From positions 14,384,915 to 14,448,914 of the forward strand of contig NC_083572.1 in NCBI RefSeq assembly GCF_027579695.1: a DNA stretch of 64,000 nt, given 5' to 3'. The position numbers and the translations under genes were made by a program. Origin of the DNA: Neoarius graeffei. Taxonomy: Eukaryota > Chordata > Actinopteri > Siluriformes > Ariidae. This document shows positions 11,183 to 22,546 of this stretch, one piece after another (position 1 is the stretch's first letter; every line of letters begins with the position of its first letter). A model generated the notes under the pieces. The model worked only from the letters and a program-made list of their open reading frames with translations. It was not told where the DNA came from and did no database searches.

Positions 11183-11703
11183 TAGTCTGGTTAACACCAG
11201 ACCATATCACAAGTGAAATATGGTCTGGAATCCGCCTATTGAATTTCTCGTAGGGGAGGTGTGGTTTACGATTGTCAACGGCCGTTTATTGGACGTTGCG
11301 AATGTCTATCATTTGGCGTATACGTAGCCCATGACCAATCATGGCAGTTGTACCCGGTGACGTAGTTAGAGCGACGAAGAAGACGAAGAGGCGAAGAAAG
11401 ACTGTAACGCCAAACGCTGTTCTTTTTTAAAAACAAACTTTCGCTCTAAACTATTCAGAACAGTGTCTAAAGCTTGATCGAAAGTTTGGTTCGTATCGCT
11501 CGCCGCCATGTTAAATGTGATCCGTAAACAGTCCCAAATAAACTACAAGCTTCCGTTTGTCGAGTAGTACGCGTCACCGTCTTTCCACCCCTCCCCACTC
11601 TCTGATTGGCTCCCTAACTCAGGCGAGCCTTTAGACCATAGTTTCCATGCTGTCTTTTCAGATCGGAACGATTGTGCAAAGCAGCATGGGATTTCCCAGG
11701 CTA
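11183..11703. mobile_element. Small TIR element with 9-bp target duplication
   Basis: The ends read TAGTCTGG on the left and, reverse complemented, TAGCCTGG on the right. The direct repeat CATCACCTA flanks both sides (11174-11182 and 11704-11712). It has no coding capacity. A 9-bp duplication is typical of Mutator-like elements and the TIR is short, so the superfamily is left open. Confidence 0.6.
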
Positions 11704-12289
11704 CATCACCTAGTGGCCCAAAACAAAACTGTCCCTTCGAAACAAAATGCCCCTCCTAATAGGGAAGTGAAAATGACAAAACATTTAATTTGAAACAGGG
11801 GACAAGACATTTGGGATATGTTTCAGCTCGAGAAGCTAGAATAAACAAGTCGTGAATAATTCTCTCTTTTCCTCTTTCTCTCCTGAAGCAGAAGAGCTGG
11901 AAGAAACAGATGAGTATTTTTCACTCTGTCTTACACATTATAAATAGTTCAGTGCAAACTCGAACATTTTGATAAACTTATGCAATGCAGTAGTTATTTG
12001 CTCATATTGTATTGACTTTTTAATGTGTACAAGTAATTTTGCTTCCTGCACAAGTAAAATGTAGATTTACCCCCCCCCCCAAGTTTAATGTCAATCCGTG
12101 CAAGAAATTTTGTACCATTTATTTTGTGTCATGCATTGTCTATAGGATTTGCCGCTAAGAAATGACTGAAAAGGAATTCAATGTCCAAATTGGCAGTAAT
12201 TGCAAATTGCAGCTAATTATTTAAATTGTTGCTTGGGCACTAAGAATATTTCAAGGTTTAAAAGTTATTTTTCTCTAATGAAATTACAG
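11704..12289. repeat. Segmental duplication, copy B (partner 4012-5400)
   Basis: This is the intron copy upstream of the ZF-B exon. It lacks the insertion found at 4350-5133 and keeps the acceptor tract ending GAAATTACAG. No copies of the two upstream ZF exons are found before it, so only the last intron and exon were duplicated. Confidence 0.75.
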
Positions 12290-12802
12290 ACAAGTCCAGC
12301 ATGTCATCCTCTGACGAATGGGATCAGGCTGTCTCTCAAGAACAAATGCTCCAAAGAAAGCACCTTAGAAAAGGTAACCTTGCATTATGTCATTCAGGCA
12401 AACAAATGGGACAAAGGACAAATCAGTGCAGCCAGTGCAAGAAGACTTTCAGTAGTTCATCAAGCTTGAGAAGGCATCAAAGAGTGCATATGAAATGGAA
12501 GTCCTGCAGTTACACACTATGTGGAAAAATGTTTACACAAAAATCAAGCCTGAAAAGTCACCAGAAAGTGCACACTGGGGAGAAGCCTAACCAGTGCACA
12601 CAATGTGGAAAAATGTTTACACAAAAATCAAGTCTGCAGATTCACCAGAAAGTGCACAGTGGGTAAAAGCTTTACTACTGCACACAATGGGGAATAATGT
12701 TTACACAAAAATCAGGCCTGCAGATTCACCAGAGAGTACACACTGGGGAGAAGCCTTACCAGTGCACACAATGTGGAAAAATGTTTACACAAAATCAAGC
12801 TT

Positions 12803-12820
12803 GCAGATTCACCAGAAAGT
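12803..12820. repeat. Target-site duplication of the LINE, left copy
   Basis: GCAGATTCACCAGAAAGT occurs here and again at 19334-19351. The LINE with everything nested in it lies exactly between. The minus-strand LINE tail on this side is ACTTACTTAC, a TAAG-type repeat. Confidence 0.85.
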
Positions 12821-13164
12821 ACTTACTTACTACTTATGGTCCCTCTCACGTGTGAGAATGGGGGACCCAGAGCCGGCCCGTGGCATAGGCAATATAGGCA
12901 AATGCTAAGGGCGCTGCGTCCATCCAGGGGCGCAGAAATGGGGGGAGAAAAATTATGACTTCCACTATTCTGAAAACGAGTCAGCATTATAATGTCTTAG
13001 CCTAATTTAATTGTACAGCAAAGCATGTAGTCAGGGTGCGATTTGTCAAAAAAAGCAGGGTGGGGTGTGGTGGTGGTTGTTAATCATGAAACAATAAGCG
13101 CTCAACAGTGGTTCGCCCTGTCTATAGTGTGTCTTCGGGCGCGCAAGTGCGCATCTGCGGCTAT

Positions 13165-14145
13165 TGAGGTATTTCACCTGACGTCACAGGGTCACGTGAC
13201 GCCCCGGTGTCCGCCATTTTGAACGTCAAGCTAGCTAATGTCAACAACAGTAGCTGGTATGTTACTGTAGCAATGTTTACGTTCAGTCATTTGGATGACT
13301 TAAAACCTTTCAGTCTCAAGTTTTTCCTTTACTGGATTTACTAGTTTACTGAGCTAGCATGCCGGCCGCTGGCAGGCTAGCGCGCGCCGGCCGCCGGCAG
13401 GCTAGCGCGCGCTAGCTCCCAGCTTGCCCAAGTGCGCTAGCTACATTGCTACAGTAACATACCAGCTATGATGTTGTTGACATTAGCTAGTGCTAACAGC
13501 TAGTTGCTAATACACTGCTACAACTACACCGACCCTAATAATACAGTTCTTGGTCATTGCCTGGTAACAGCAAATTTATAACGGGCCATGTCTCAATAGA
13601 CTAAGAAGTTATTTCAATGACATTTAATAACATTTTGTTTATCCTGAGGACCGAAAGTAAATGAAAATGTGAACAAACCTTAGCTGTAATAAGATGGCGA
13701 CCACCGGCTCCAGGGACGACCCGCTGATGTAGGCATGTTACCCAGCCTGACACAAAATATTTGTAGGTATCCAAACTCTTATACGCTTTCAGATCAATAC
13801 CTGTGTATGGCGATGGGTTTTTAACGACATAGGTATACAGATCATGTGGGCCGAAGTCAGGTAAAGACGAGGGCTTCGTGTACTTCCGTACGTCAGTGAA
13901 CAATCCTGGTGGAAGCAGGTAAATGTCGTTCTCTAAGCCTGCTAACCTCAATTTTTGCAAATACCTCTCCCTCTGCTCGCCCTGTAAATGCCCTACGTCG
14001 CTGGATAGTGAAGGTGTTTTCTGCATCTCGCTCCTTTTTCTTTTATGTTTTTTGTTTGTCGCCTTCCTCGCATTCAAACTGATTCGAGCCGTGCCGTCCA
14101 AAATGGCAGCATCACATGACTTGGTCACGTGGGTGAAATACCTCA
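13165..14145 (-). mobile_element. ISL2EU-like element with partial coding sequence
   Basis: The ends are inverted: TGAGGTATTTCACC on both sides, followed by partly matching TCACGTGAC and CCATTTTG blocks. The flanks are AT at 13163-13164 and 14146-14147. On the minus strand, 13601-14146 encodes 181 residues with an internal start-like region KRSEMQKTPS and the block LKAYKSLDTYKYFVSGWV. From memory that block precedes a YqaJ-type nuclease in fish ISL2EU second proteins. The nuclease itself is missing. The superfamily call is inference from AT duplication, TIR and this block. Confidence 0.5.
13231..13490. repeat. Inverted repeat around a GC-rich palindromic core
   Basis: The arms 13231-13276 and 13443-13490 are inverted copies (CTAGCTAATGTCAACAACA against TGTTGTTGACATTAGCTAG). 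Between them lie two tandem copies of a GC-rich unit, CCGGCCGCYGGCAGGCTAGC, near 13362-13415. It sits at the left side of the ISL2EU-like element, where promoter sequence would be expected. Confidence 0.75.
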
Positions 14146-15015
14146 ATTCTCTGTTTTGGCCATGTAATAGCCTAAGTGTTGTTGGCTAAAGAGTGTTTTT
14201 GCATAACGTAGATAACTGACATAGATCTGTTGCTTGTTTTGAATATGGCTGCACTTGGAGCAGTCTGTTGGTGTCGTTGAGCAGTCTGGGCTGAAGTAAA
14301 GGTCTTTTATGCACCGAACACGTTTCGCAGCGAGATATTCCAATGGTGCCTGGCACGTTTTTTTTGTTTTTTTTTAAATAAAACAAAGTTGCTTTGTTGA
14401 TCTGTGTTCTCATTAAAATGACAGTTTAGCAGCTCATTCAAGCAACCATGTTGCGAAGAGCTTCCTGGAGGAAAATATAATAAATGCGTTGAAAACAAGA
14501 AACAATCTCAGTGCGTCAAGACTGCAGGGAAACGAAACAAGCACTCAGATGCATAGCCGGCGATTGCGATAGGCGACCTAGGCAATTGCCTAGAGCGCAG
14601 TGTGCCCAGGGGCGCCAAGGGTGACCAAAACCCCACCAAAAAGATGGAGTTATTGAATGGAGATGTTACCAAGTGCATCAGTGGTGTACAGTGTTTTCAA
14701 CCACTGTGCTGCCGAACTCTAATACCGTGGAACACTAGTGTGCCGTGAGAGATCACCAAGTGTACCGTGGAAAATTATAGAATGACTGTATATTGTAAAT
14801 ATTGGCAACAGCGTTTTAGTTTCAGTCAACATTTTCTATTGGTGATGTGCCTTGAGATTTTTTCATTGAAAAAAAGTGCGCCCTGGCTCAAAAAGGTTGA
14901 AAAACAAGTGTAGCCTACACAGTAGTGGTCGGTGATTTCCTTATGCCTACTAAAAATGCACAATGATAGGTTATAAGGGGGGCGGGGGAGCGGTGTTCAT
15001 CGGGGAATAAGAATC

Positions 15016-15496
15016 TGTTAGGGTTTTGCTGGGATTCGAACCTGGTTCGTTGGTGTGATAATCCAGCAAACCCCCACTAGGCCACCAGGGGGATGACTCA
15101 AATGCAGAGGCGTGAGGCGGAAGTAGAAAAAGAATCAAAAGGTTTATTTAAACTATATACACTATATACAGGGCAAAACAAAAGACAAAAAAAAAAAACC
15201 AAAGAGTATAATCCAAAAGAAAAGCAAAGTGCAAAAATTCAAAAGCTAAGAAGATCAAAAAACACAGTACAAAGGAAACTGGAGATAAACATAACAGCAC
15301 AAAGACTCCGTGACAAGAGGACTGAACTCAGGGGTATAAATAGACAAACTAATTAAGGACACAGGTGAAGATAATTAGGCAATTAACACAAACACAAAAC
15401 ACAGGAACAGTGGCGGCCTCTAGAGGCCAAAATAAACACGACATGAAAAGGAAATAACAGCGGCCTCTAGAGGCCAAAACAGTCCTAGTCCTAACA
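15016..15496 (-). repeat. Gypsy 3' LTR
   Basis: 481 bases, TGTTAGG...CCTAACA, with no difference seen from 16943-17423. It contains the duplicated palindrome GCGGCCTCTAGAGGCC, an AATAAA on the minus strand inside GTTTAAATAAACC, and a tRNA-like stretch with A and B box words near its minus-strand 3' end. Confidence 0.92.
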
Positions 15497-15508
15497 GGAC
15501 CCCCCCCT

Positions 15509-16140
15509 CTAGGAGCGTCTCCTGACGTTCCCAGGGCGATCCGGATGGGCCGAATGGAAGTCCCGACATAGTTCTTTATCAAGGACATCCCGAGCAGGAA
15601 CCCAGCAGCGCTCCTCAGGACCATAGCCCTCCCAGTCCACCAGATATTGCAACCCGCCGCGGACCCGGCGGGAGTCAAGCAGGCGATTCACAGTGAACAC
15701 AGTCTGCCCCTGGAAGATGCGGGGGGGTGGGGGGTTCCTAGGGGCAGGGGCATACGTAGACGTCAGTACGGGCCGTAACAGGGAAACATGGAAAGTGGGG
15801 TTGATCCTCAGAGTCCGGGGCAACTGGAGCCGGTAGGAGACAGGGTTCACCCTGCGCACCACCTTGAAGGGGCCAATGTAGCGAGGAGCAAGCTTGCGGT
15901 TCTCCACCCGCAGTGGAAGGTCCTTAGTGGACAGCCAAACACGCTGCCCAGGGTGGAAAGCGTGTGCAGGTCTTCTATGGCGGTTGGCCTGAGTCTGGTT
16001 GGTTCTGGAGGTCTGTATGAGGGTCTTCCTGACCTTGCTCCAGGTCTTGCGACACCGTCTCACATATTGGTTGACCGAGGGCACCCCCGCGTCCTCCTCC
16101 TGGTCCGGGAACAGAGGTGGCTGGAACCCGAATTGGCACT
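15509..16140 (-). pseudogene. Gypsy integrase C-terminus with chromodomain
   Basis: The minus strand encodes the end of a chromovirus-type integrase. It starts in frame upstream of its first Met (PSVNQYVRR). A typical linker HPGQRVWLSTKDLPLRVE follows, then the GPY/F-like region (RYIGPFKVVRR), then a chromodomain ending in LQYLVDWEGYGPEERCWVPA. The catalytic D,D-E core is missing. The upstream junction to gag is out of frame near 16140, so no fused product is expected. The chromodomain in relatives directs integration to heterochromatin. Confidence 0.8.
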
Positions 16141-16929
16141 GGAATGGCGACAGCTTGGTGGCCGTTCTCTCATCCTGTTGTCCAGACGAATAGCATGGGA
16201 GATGAGGGTTTCGAGGTCACTTGGGCATCCAATAGAGGCCAGACCGTCCTTGATGGGGTCAGACAGACCATGGTGGAAGGCTGACACCAGGGCAGTCTCG
16301 TTCCATCCACTTACTGCTGCGAGTGTTCGGAACGAGATGGCGTAATCTGCGACGCTTCCTCCTTGCCGGATGGACATGAGCTTTCGGGCTGCGTCGGTAC
16401 TGATGTCTGCCTGATCGAAGACCCGAAGCATCTCTTCAGAAAACAGCTGGAAATCAAAGCACTCAGGTCCCTGTCTTTGCCAGATAGCAGTAGCCCAGGC
16501 TCGCGCCTTACCAGCTAATAAGGTGATCACAAAGGCAATCTTGCGGCGATCCGTAGTGTAGGTGGTAGGCTGAAGCTCAAAGGTGAGTTGACACTGGGTA
16601 AGGAACTCTCGGCACTCACTGTGCTTGCCGTCATACCTCTGTGGTGCAGGAAGGCTGGGTTCGCGAGGTGAAGAAGGCAGCATTGCAGGAGGCACTGGAG
16701 CAGGAGTGGGAGCTGGATCAGGAGCAGGAGATGCAGGCAGAGATGTCAGCTGTGCCAGGGTTTTCCCAATTTGCTGAAGCAGTTCCTCGTGGCGAGCGAG
16801 GGCCTCACGTTGGCTGGTGAGCGTACGTCCATGAGCGTCCATGGTCGCTCCGAAACGTGTCAAAGCTGCCATAATTCCCTGAAGGTTGGCCGGGTAGACA
16901 GTTGAAGCAGCCTCTGCTGAGTCGGTCAT
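16060..16929 (-). CDS. Gypsy Gag (truncated)
   Basis: This is the Gag structural protein of the deleted gypsy element. The ATG at 16929 is only 13 bases after the 5' LTR end, and no clear tRNA primer site precedes it. The product has a coiled-coil-like N-terminus (LTSQREALARHEELLQQIGK), a Pro/Ala linker, then the retroelement capsid-like core: FDGK-type YDGKHSECREFLTQC, an ARAWATAIW segment and MRVFD-like LRVFDQADIS. The last roughly 27 residues are out of frame with any Gag because of the internal deletion. The usual CCHC knuckle is absent. Confidence 0.75.
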   Translation of the reverse strand: MTDSAEAASTVYPANLQGIMAALTRFGATMDAHGRTLTSQREALARHEELLQQIGKTLAQLTSLPASPAPDPAPTPAPVPPAMLPSSPREPSLPAPQRYDGKHSECREFLTQCQLTFELQPTTYTTDRRKIAFVITLLAGKARAWATAIWQRQGPECFDFQLFSEEMLRVFDQADISTDAARKLMSIRQGGSVADYAISFRTLAAVSGWNETALVSAFHHGLSDPIKDGLASIGCPSDLETLISHAIRLDNRMRERPPSCRHSSANSGSSHLCSRTRRRTRGCPRSTNM

Positions 16930-16942
16930 GACGGAGTCTTTC

Positions 16943-17423
16943 TGTTAGGGTTTTGCTGGGATTCGAACCTGGTTCGTTGGTGTGATAATCCAGCAAACCC
17001 CCACTAGGCCACCAGGGGGATGACTCAAATGCAGAGGCGTGAGGCGGAAGTAGAAAAAGAATCAAAAGGTTTATTTAAACTATATACACTATATACAGGG
17101 CAAAACAAAAGACAAAAAAAAAAAACCAAAGAGTATAATCCAAAAGAAAAGCAAAGTGCAAAAATTCAAAAGCTAAGAAGATCAAAAAACACAGTACAAA
17201 GGAAACTGGAGATAAACATAACAGCACAAAGACTCCGTGACAAGAGGACTGAACTCAGGGGTATAAATAGACAAACTAATTAAGGACACAGGTGAAGATA
17301 ATTAGGCAATTAACACAAACACAAAACACAGGAACAGTGGCGGCCTCTAGAGGCCAAAATAAACACGACATGAAAAGGAAATAACAGCGGCCTCTAGAGG
17401 CCAAAACAGTCCTAGTCCTAACA
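16943..17423 (-). repeat. Gypsy 5' LTR
   Basis: 481 bases, the partner of 15016-15496. In element orientation it drives transcription leftwards. Its minus-strand 3' end carries TGGCCTAGTGG (A-box like) and GGTTCGAATCC (B-box like) about 30 bases apart. Confidence 0.92.
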
Positions 17424-18155
17424 GAATGGCTATCCACTGCAAAAAGTAGCCCAGACTACAAGTGCTTAAATGAAGAAATCCAAACTCTCGGGTGTGCAAG
17501 GGCGCAAATAAGGCTACAGGAAGAAACAAATAGAGCCAAGTATAGAGGTAAGTCTGATCTAATCTCTCATATCAACCATTATAGTGGCAAATTAATATTT
17601 TAGATGCCTGAATCAATGTCTGCCTAGCTAACTAGATGCAAACAGCAATAGACTTCAATAACAAAGTACCCATAATAGCACTTTTGTTTGAAAATACAGC
17701 CCATTGATGTCCTAACACGGTGCTTAAGTTTGCATAATTTAGAATTGTAGAAATTTTTATTCATTTAATTTGTTAATTCTTCAGAGATGACTTAACTTTT
17801 AATAGCAAAAAAGAAACTAAAAATAATTTCTTGTTTATTGTCCATGCACTACACTTTGAACAGGGTGCGGAAGAGTTTTTGCCCATTATATGGAGATATG
17901 TATTGAATTTGTGTGGTCATTTTACTTTGTGACACTTTATGTTAATAATGATAACAATAATAACAATAATGAAAAAGATAAAAATGACTTCTTGTTTATT
18001 GTCCACGCACCGTACATTGTTTAATAGTAATAGAATAGAGTGATTAGATTAAAGTGTTATTTAGATGTTATTAGAGGGTTTTTTTTCTTGGGGGGGCGCC
18101 AAAACTCAATCTCGCCTAGGGCAGCCAAAGACCTAGAGCCGGCCCTGGGGGGACC

Positions 18156-18425
18156 CTTCTATGTCGTCGTTCTCTACGCTCTTCAGCTCGTTTTTGCAGT
18201 CTCAACTCCGACAGTATTTTGCCATCGGAAATGAGGTTTCTCCATTTAGGTCATTCCGCTGTGGCTTTATACCATTTATCATCAAAACCAAATATGGATA
18301 GGTCCTCTTTGATACAATCTTTCCACCTTTTCTTTGGGCGGCCGCGGGATCTTTTGCCTTTGGCGAGCTCACTAAAGAGCAGTTGTTTTGGTATCCTATG
18401 ATTTGGCATCCGGCATACATGGCCT
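18156..18425 (-). pseudogene. LINE protein C-terminus
   Basis: The minus-strand frame reads GHVCRMPNHRIPKQLLFSEL, then KGKRSRGRPKKRWKDCIKED, one stop after WYKATAE, then WRNLISDGK. It ends in a basic RRERRHRR tail that continues past the hAT insertion to a stop in 12821-12867. The GRPKxRWxD signature is the conserved C-terminal end of RTE-like and related LINE ORF2 proteins. Confidence 0.75.
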
Positions 18426-19333
18426 TGATCCCACCATCAAGGATTTGCTCGAGAAGAAACAACACTGTTTTGAAGCCCTCTTTCAAAATGAAACACCTGA
18501 GAACCGCAGACGGTACCGCTCAGCCCGTAACCTTTGCCAGCGTGAGCTCCGAAGGATGAAGAATCAGTGGTGGCTTGATAGAGCCGCAGAGATCGAGTCA
18601 CACGCACAACGCCACAATTCCAGAAGCTTCTTTGAAACACTTCGACTTGTCTCCCAGCGAAAGCCAGGTGGCATCAACCCAGTCGACAGTTCCGAAGGAA
18701 CACGCCTCACTGAGAGAGAGGACATCTTAGCAAGATGGAGAGAGCATTTCTGTACACTTCTCAACCAACCAGGCACACCAGACATGTCTGTCCTGGATGA
18801 TATCCCCCAGGAAGCTGTTATACACGAGCTTGAACAAGACCCGACTATCGAGGAGGTAAACAAAGCTCTTAAACAACTTAAACAAGGCAAAGCACCCGGC
18901 CCTGATGGCATACCCGGAGAAGTCCTAAAGGCAGGTGGCCCTGCACTAGCTGCAGAACTCCACAAACTACTAATGAACATCTGGATAGAGGAAAGAGTAC
19001 CTAAGGACTTCAAAAATGGCACAATCATCAAACTTTTCAAAAAGAACTGCCGTTACACCTGTGGAAACTACCGCGGCATTACTCTGTTGGCTATAGTTGG
19101 GAAACTATATGCCCGTGTCATCCTCAACAGAGTATGGCCTTCCATTGCGCCATTCATCCCAGAAGCCCAGTGTAGTTTTCAGCCAGGTCGCTCCACTACA
19201 GACATGATGTTTGCTCTAAGACAACTATTGGAGAAGTGCCGCAAACAGCACCAAGAAGTCCACCTTGTTTTCATGGACCTAGTCAAAGCCTTTGACACTG
19301 TAAACAGCGAGGTTTTGTGGGAGCTGTTGCTGC
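18422..19333 (+). pseudogene. LINE reverse transcriptase, N-terminal half (inverted piece)
   Basis: An open frame runs from about 18388 into the zinc-finger sequence after 19334. Recognisable blocks are LKQLKQGKAPGPDGIPGEVL, the NYRGITLLAIVGKLYARVIL finger block, FQPGRSTTDMMFALRQL, and the catalytic block VFMDLVKAFDTVNSEVLWEL. The second catalytic motif (YADD) is missing because the piece ends there. Orientation is opposite to the C-terminal piece at 18156-18425. The frame into the fingers ([10 protein letters not shown]) is an artefact of the junction. Confidence 0.82.
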
Positions 19334-19613
19334 GCAGATTCACCAGAAAGTGCACACTGGGGAGAAGCCTTAGCAGTGCACACAATGTGGAAAAATGTTT
19401 ACACAAAAATCAAGCCTGAAAAGTCACCAGAAAGTGCACACTGGGGAGAAGCCTTACCAGTGCACACAATGTGGAAAAATGTTTATGCAAAAATTAAGCC
19501 TGAAAAGTCACCAGAGAGTGCACACTGGGGAGAAGCCTTACCAGTGCACACAATGTGGAAAAATGTTTATGCAAAAATTAAGCCTGAAAAGTCACCAGAA
19601 ACTGCACACTGGG

Positions 19614-21272
<1,659 letters not shown>

Positions 21273-21359
21273 TAATGTGGAAAAATGTTTACACAAAAAT
21301 CAAGCCTGAAAAGTCACCAGAGTGCGCGCACTGGGGAGAAGCCTTACGAGTGCACATAA

Positions 21360-21557
<198 letters not shown>

Positions 21558-21598
21558 TGAAAAGTCACCAGAAAGTGCACACTGGGGAGAAGCCTTAA

Positions 21599-21811
<213 letters not shown>

Positions 21812-21927
21812 TGAATGGACTGAATGGACACTAGCTGGGCATAAATTCCAACATTTCTTTCACCTGGACGCTGCTTTTAAGCTCGTATATGAGTAGCACG
21901 ATATAAATTTAAGCTTTGCAATTTTGA

Positions 21928-21933
21928 AATAAA
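21928..21933 (+). promoter_or_regulatory. AATAAA after the ZF-B array
   Basis: A polyadenylation hexamer lies 113 bases after the last finger unit, followed by an ATT-rich tract. It is the likely ancestral 3' end signal of ZF-B and sits just before a SINE. Confidence 0.4.
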
Positions 21934-21956
21934 CGGAATATATTATTATTATTATT

Positions 21957-22325
21957 TAGGGGCGGCACGGTGGTGTAGTGGTTAGTGCTGTCGCCTCACA
22001 GCAAGAAGGTCCGGGTTTGAGCCCTGTGGCTGGCGAGGGCCTTTCTGTGCGGAGTTTGCATGTTCTCCCCGTGTCTGCGTGGGTTTCCTCCGGGTGCTCC
22101 GGTTTCCCCCACAGTCCAAAGACATGCAGGTTAGGTTAACTGGTGACTCTAAATTGACCGTAGGTGTGAATGGTTGTCTGTGTCTACTGTATGTCAGCCC
22201 TGTGATGATCTGGCGACTTGTCCAGGGTGTACCCCGCCTTTCGCCCGTAGTCAGCTGGGATAGGCTCCAGCTTGCCTGCGACCCTGTAGAACAGGATAAA
22301 GCGGCTAGAGATAATGAGATAAGAT
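21957..22325 (+). mobile_element. tRNA-derived SINE, full length
   Basis: The head has RNA polymerase III boxes: TGGTGTAGTGG (A) and GGTTTGAGCCC (B, one change from GGTTCGAGCCC). The body runs through the common GTTTGCATGTTCTCCCCGTG and TCCAGGGTGTACCCCGCC blocks to a tail of AGAGATAATGAGATAAGATG. The flanks share ATTATTTAG. Confidence 0.85.
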
Positions 22326-22375
22326 GATTATTTAGATGGAAAATAAAGCTCCGACAGCAGCTGAGCTGCAATTTG

Positions 22376-22546
22376 CAGCGCGTCCATTAGGCGTCACTGC
22401 GGAGCCGTGTGCACGTCGTCGAGTGCAGCCAGACTCGAATACGTCATGACGCACAGAGCGCGCGCATACGGCTGTGTTCTTCTTGTTTTGAGAGCTCTGG
22501 AATTAAAGCCTGCAGTTAACATTTTTTTTTCTCATCCGGTTTCAGT
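22376..22546 (+). promoter_or_regulatory. CpG-rich candidate promoter/5' end of ZF-C
   Basis: The stretch is GC- and CpG-rich compared with its neighbours and contains ACGTCATGACGCAC, resembling a CREB/ATF site. It ends in a pyrimidine tract (TTTTTTTTTCTCATCC) and TTTCAG just before the ATG of ZF-C. A transcription start was not located. Confidence 0.3.

Larger units (their letters stand above)
15016..17423 (-). mobile_element. Ty3/gypsy retrotransposon with deleted pol, identical LTRs
   Basis: This is a minus-strand LTR element of 2408 bases with 481-bp LTRs, TG...CA ends and flanks GAATC and GAATG (imperfect 5-bp duplication). The internal region holds gag and then the integrase C-terminus with chromodomain. 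Protease, reverse transcriptase, RNase H and the integrase core are gone. The LTRs look identical, so the insertion is recent. It must depend on a full-length relative for movement. Confidence 0.88.
12868..18147 (+). mobile_element. hAT transposon (5.3 kb) carrying other elements
   Basis: The left end is CAGAGCCGGCCCGTGGCATA and the right end, reverse complemented, CAGGGCCGGCTCTAGG. Both are followed by TAGGC-like words. The flanks are a perfect 8-bp duplication GGGGGACC at 12860-12867 and 18148-18155. A weak transposase N-terminus remains at about 17471-17548 (MKKSKLSGVQGRK then a stop), like the TTF/DUF4371 type of hAT. A second hAT-like end (AGCCGGCGATTGCGATAGG) lies near 14555, so a related element may be nested. 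ISL2EU-like (13165-14145) and gypsy (15016-17423) insertions lie within. Confidence 0.75.
12821..19333 (-). mobile_element. LINE insertion with inverted 5' part, split by a hAT
   Basis: The LINE occupies 12821-12867 and 18148-19333 and is bounded by an 18-bp duplication. Its 3' end is at the left (TAAG-type tail). Bases 18156-18425 read on the minus strand as the C-terminal end of the LINE protein. Bases 18422-19333 read on the plus strand as the start and middle of the reverse transcriptase. This sense 3' piece joined to an inverted 5' piece fits a twin-priming inversion. The region between mid-RT and the C-terminus was lost. Confidence 0.75.

Noticed and set aside
10859-11185. 108-codon frame as a gene
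   Set aside because: No recognisable domain, no splice context, and it runs into a transposon end.
15093-15356. Two identical 87-codon Lys-rich frames (also 17020-17283)
   Set aside because: They lie inside the gypsy LTRs on the antisense strand. Identity reflects LTR identity.
18388-19419. A LINE-zinc finger fusion protein
   Set aside because: The open frame crosses the insertion border into the wrong frame of the fingers ([10 protein letters not shown]), so it is an accident of the junction.
21957-22030. tRNA gene at the SINE head
   Set aside because: A and B boxes are present, but the stretch is part of a repeated SINE body in about ten places and lacks a sound cloverleaf.
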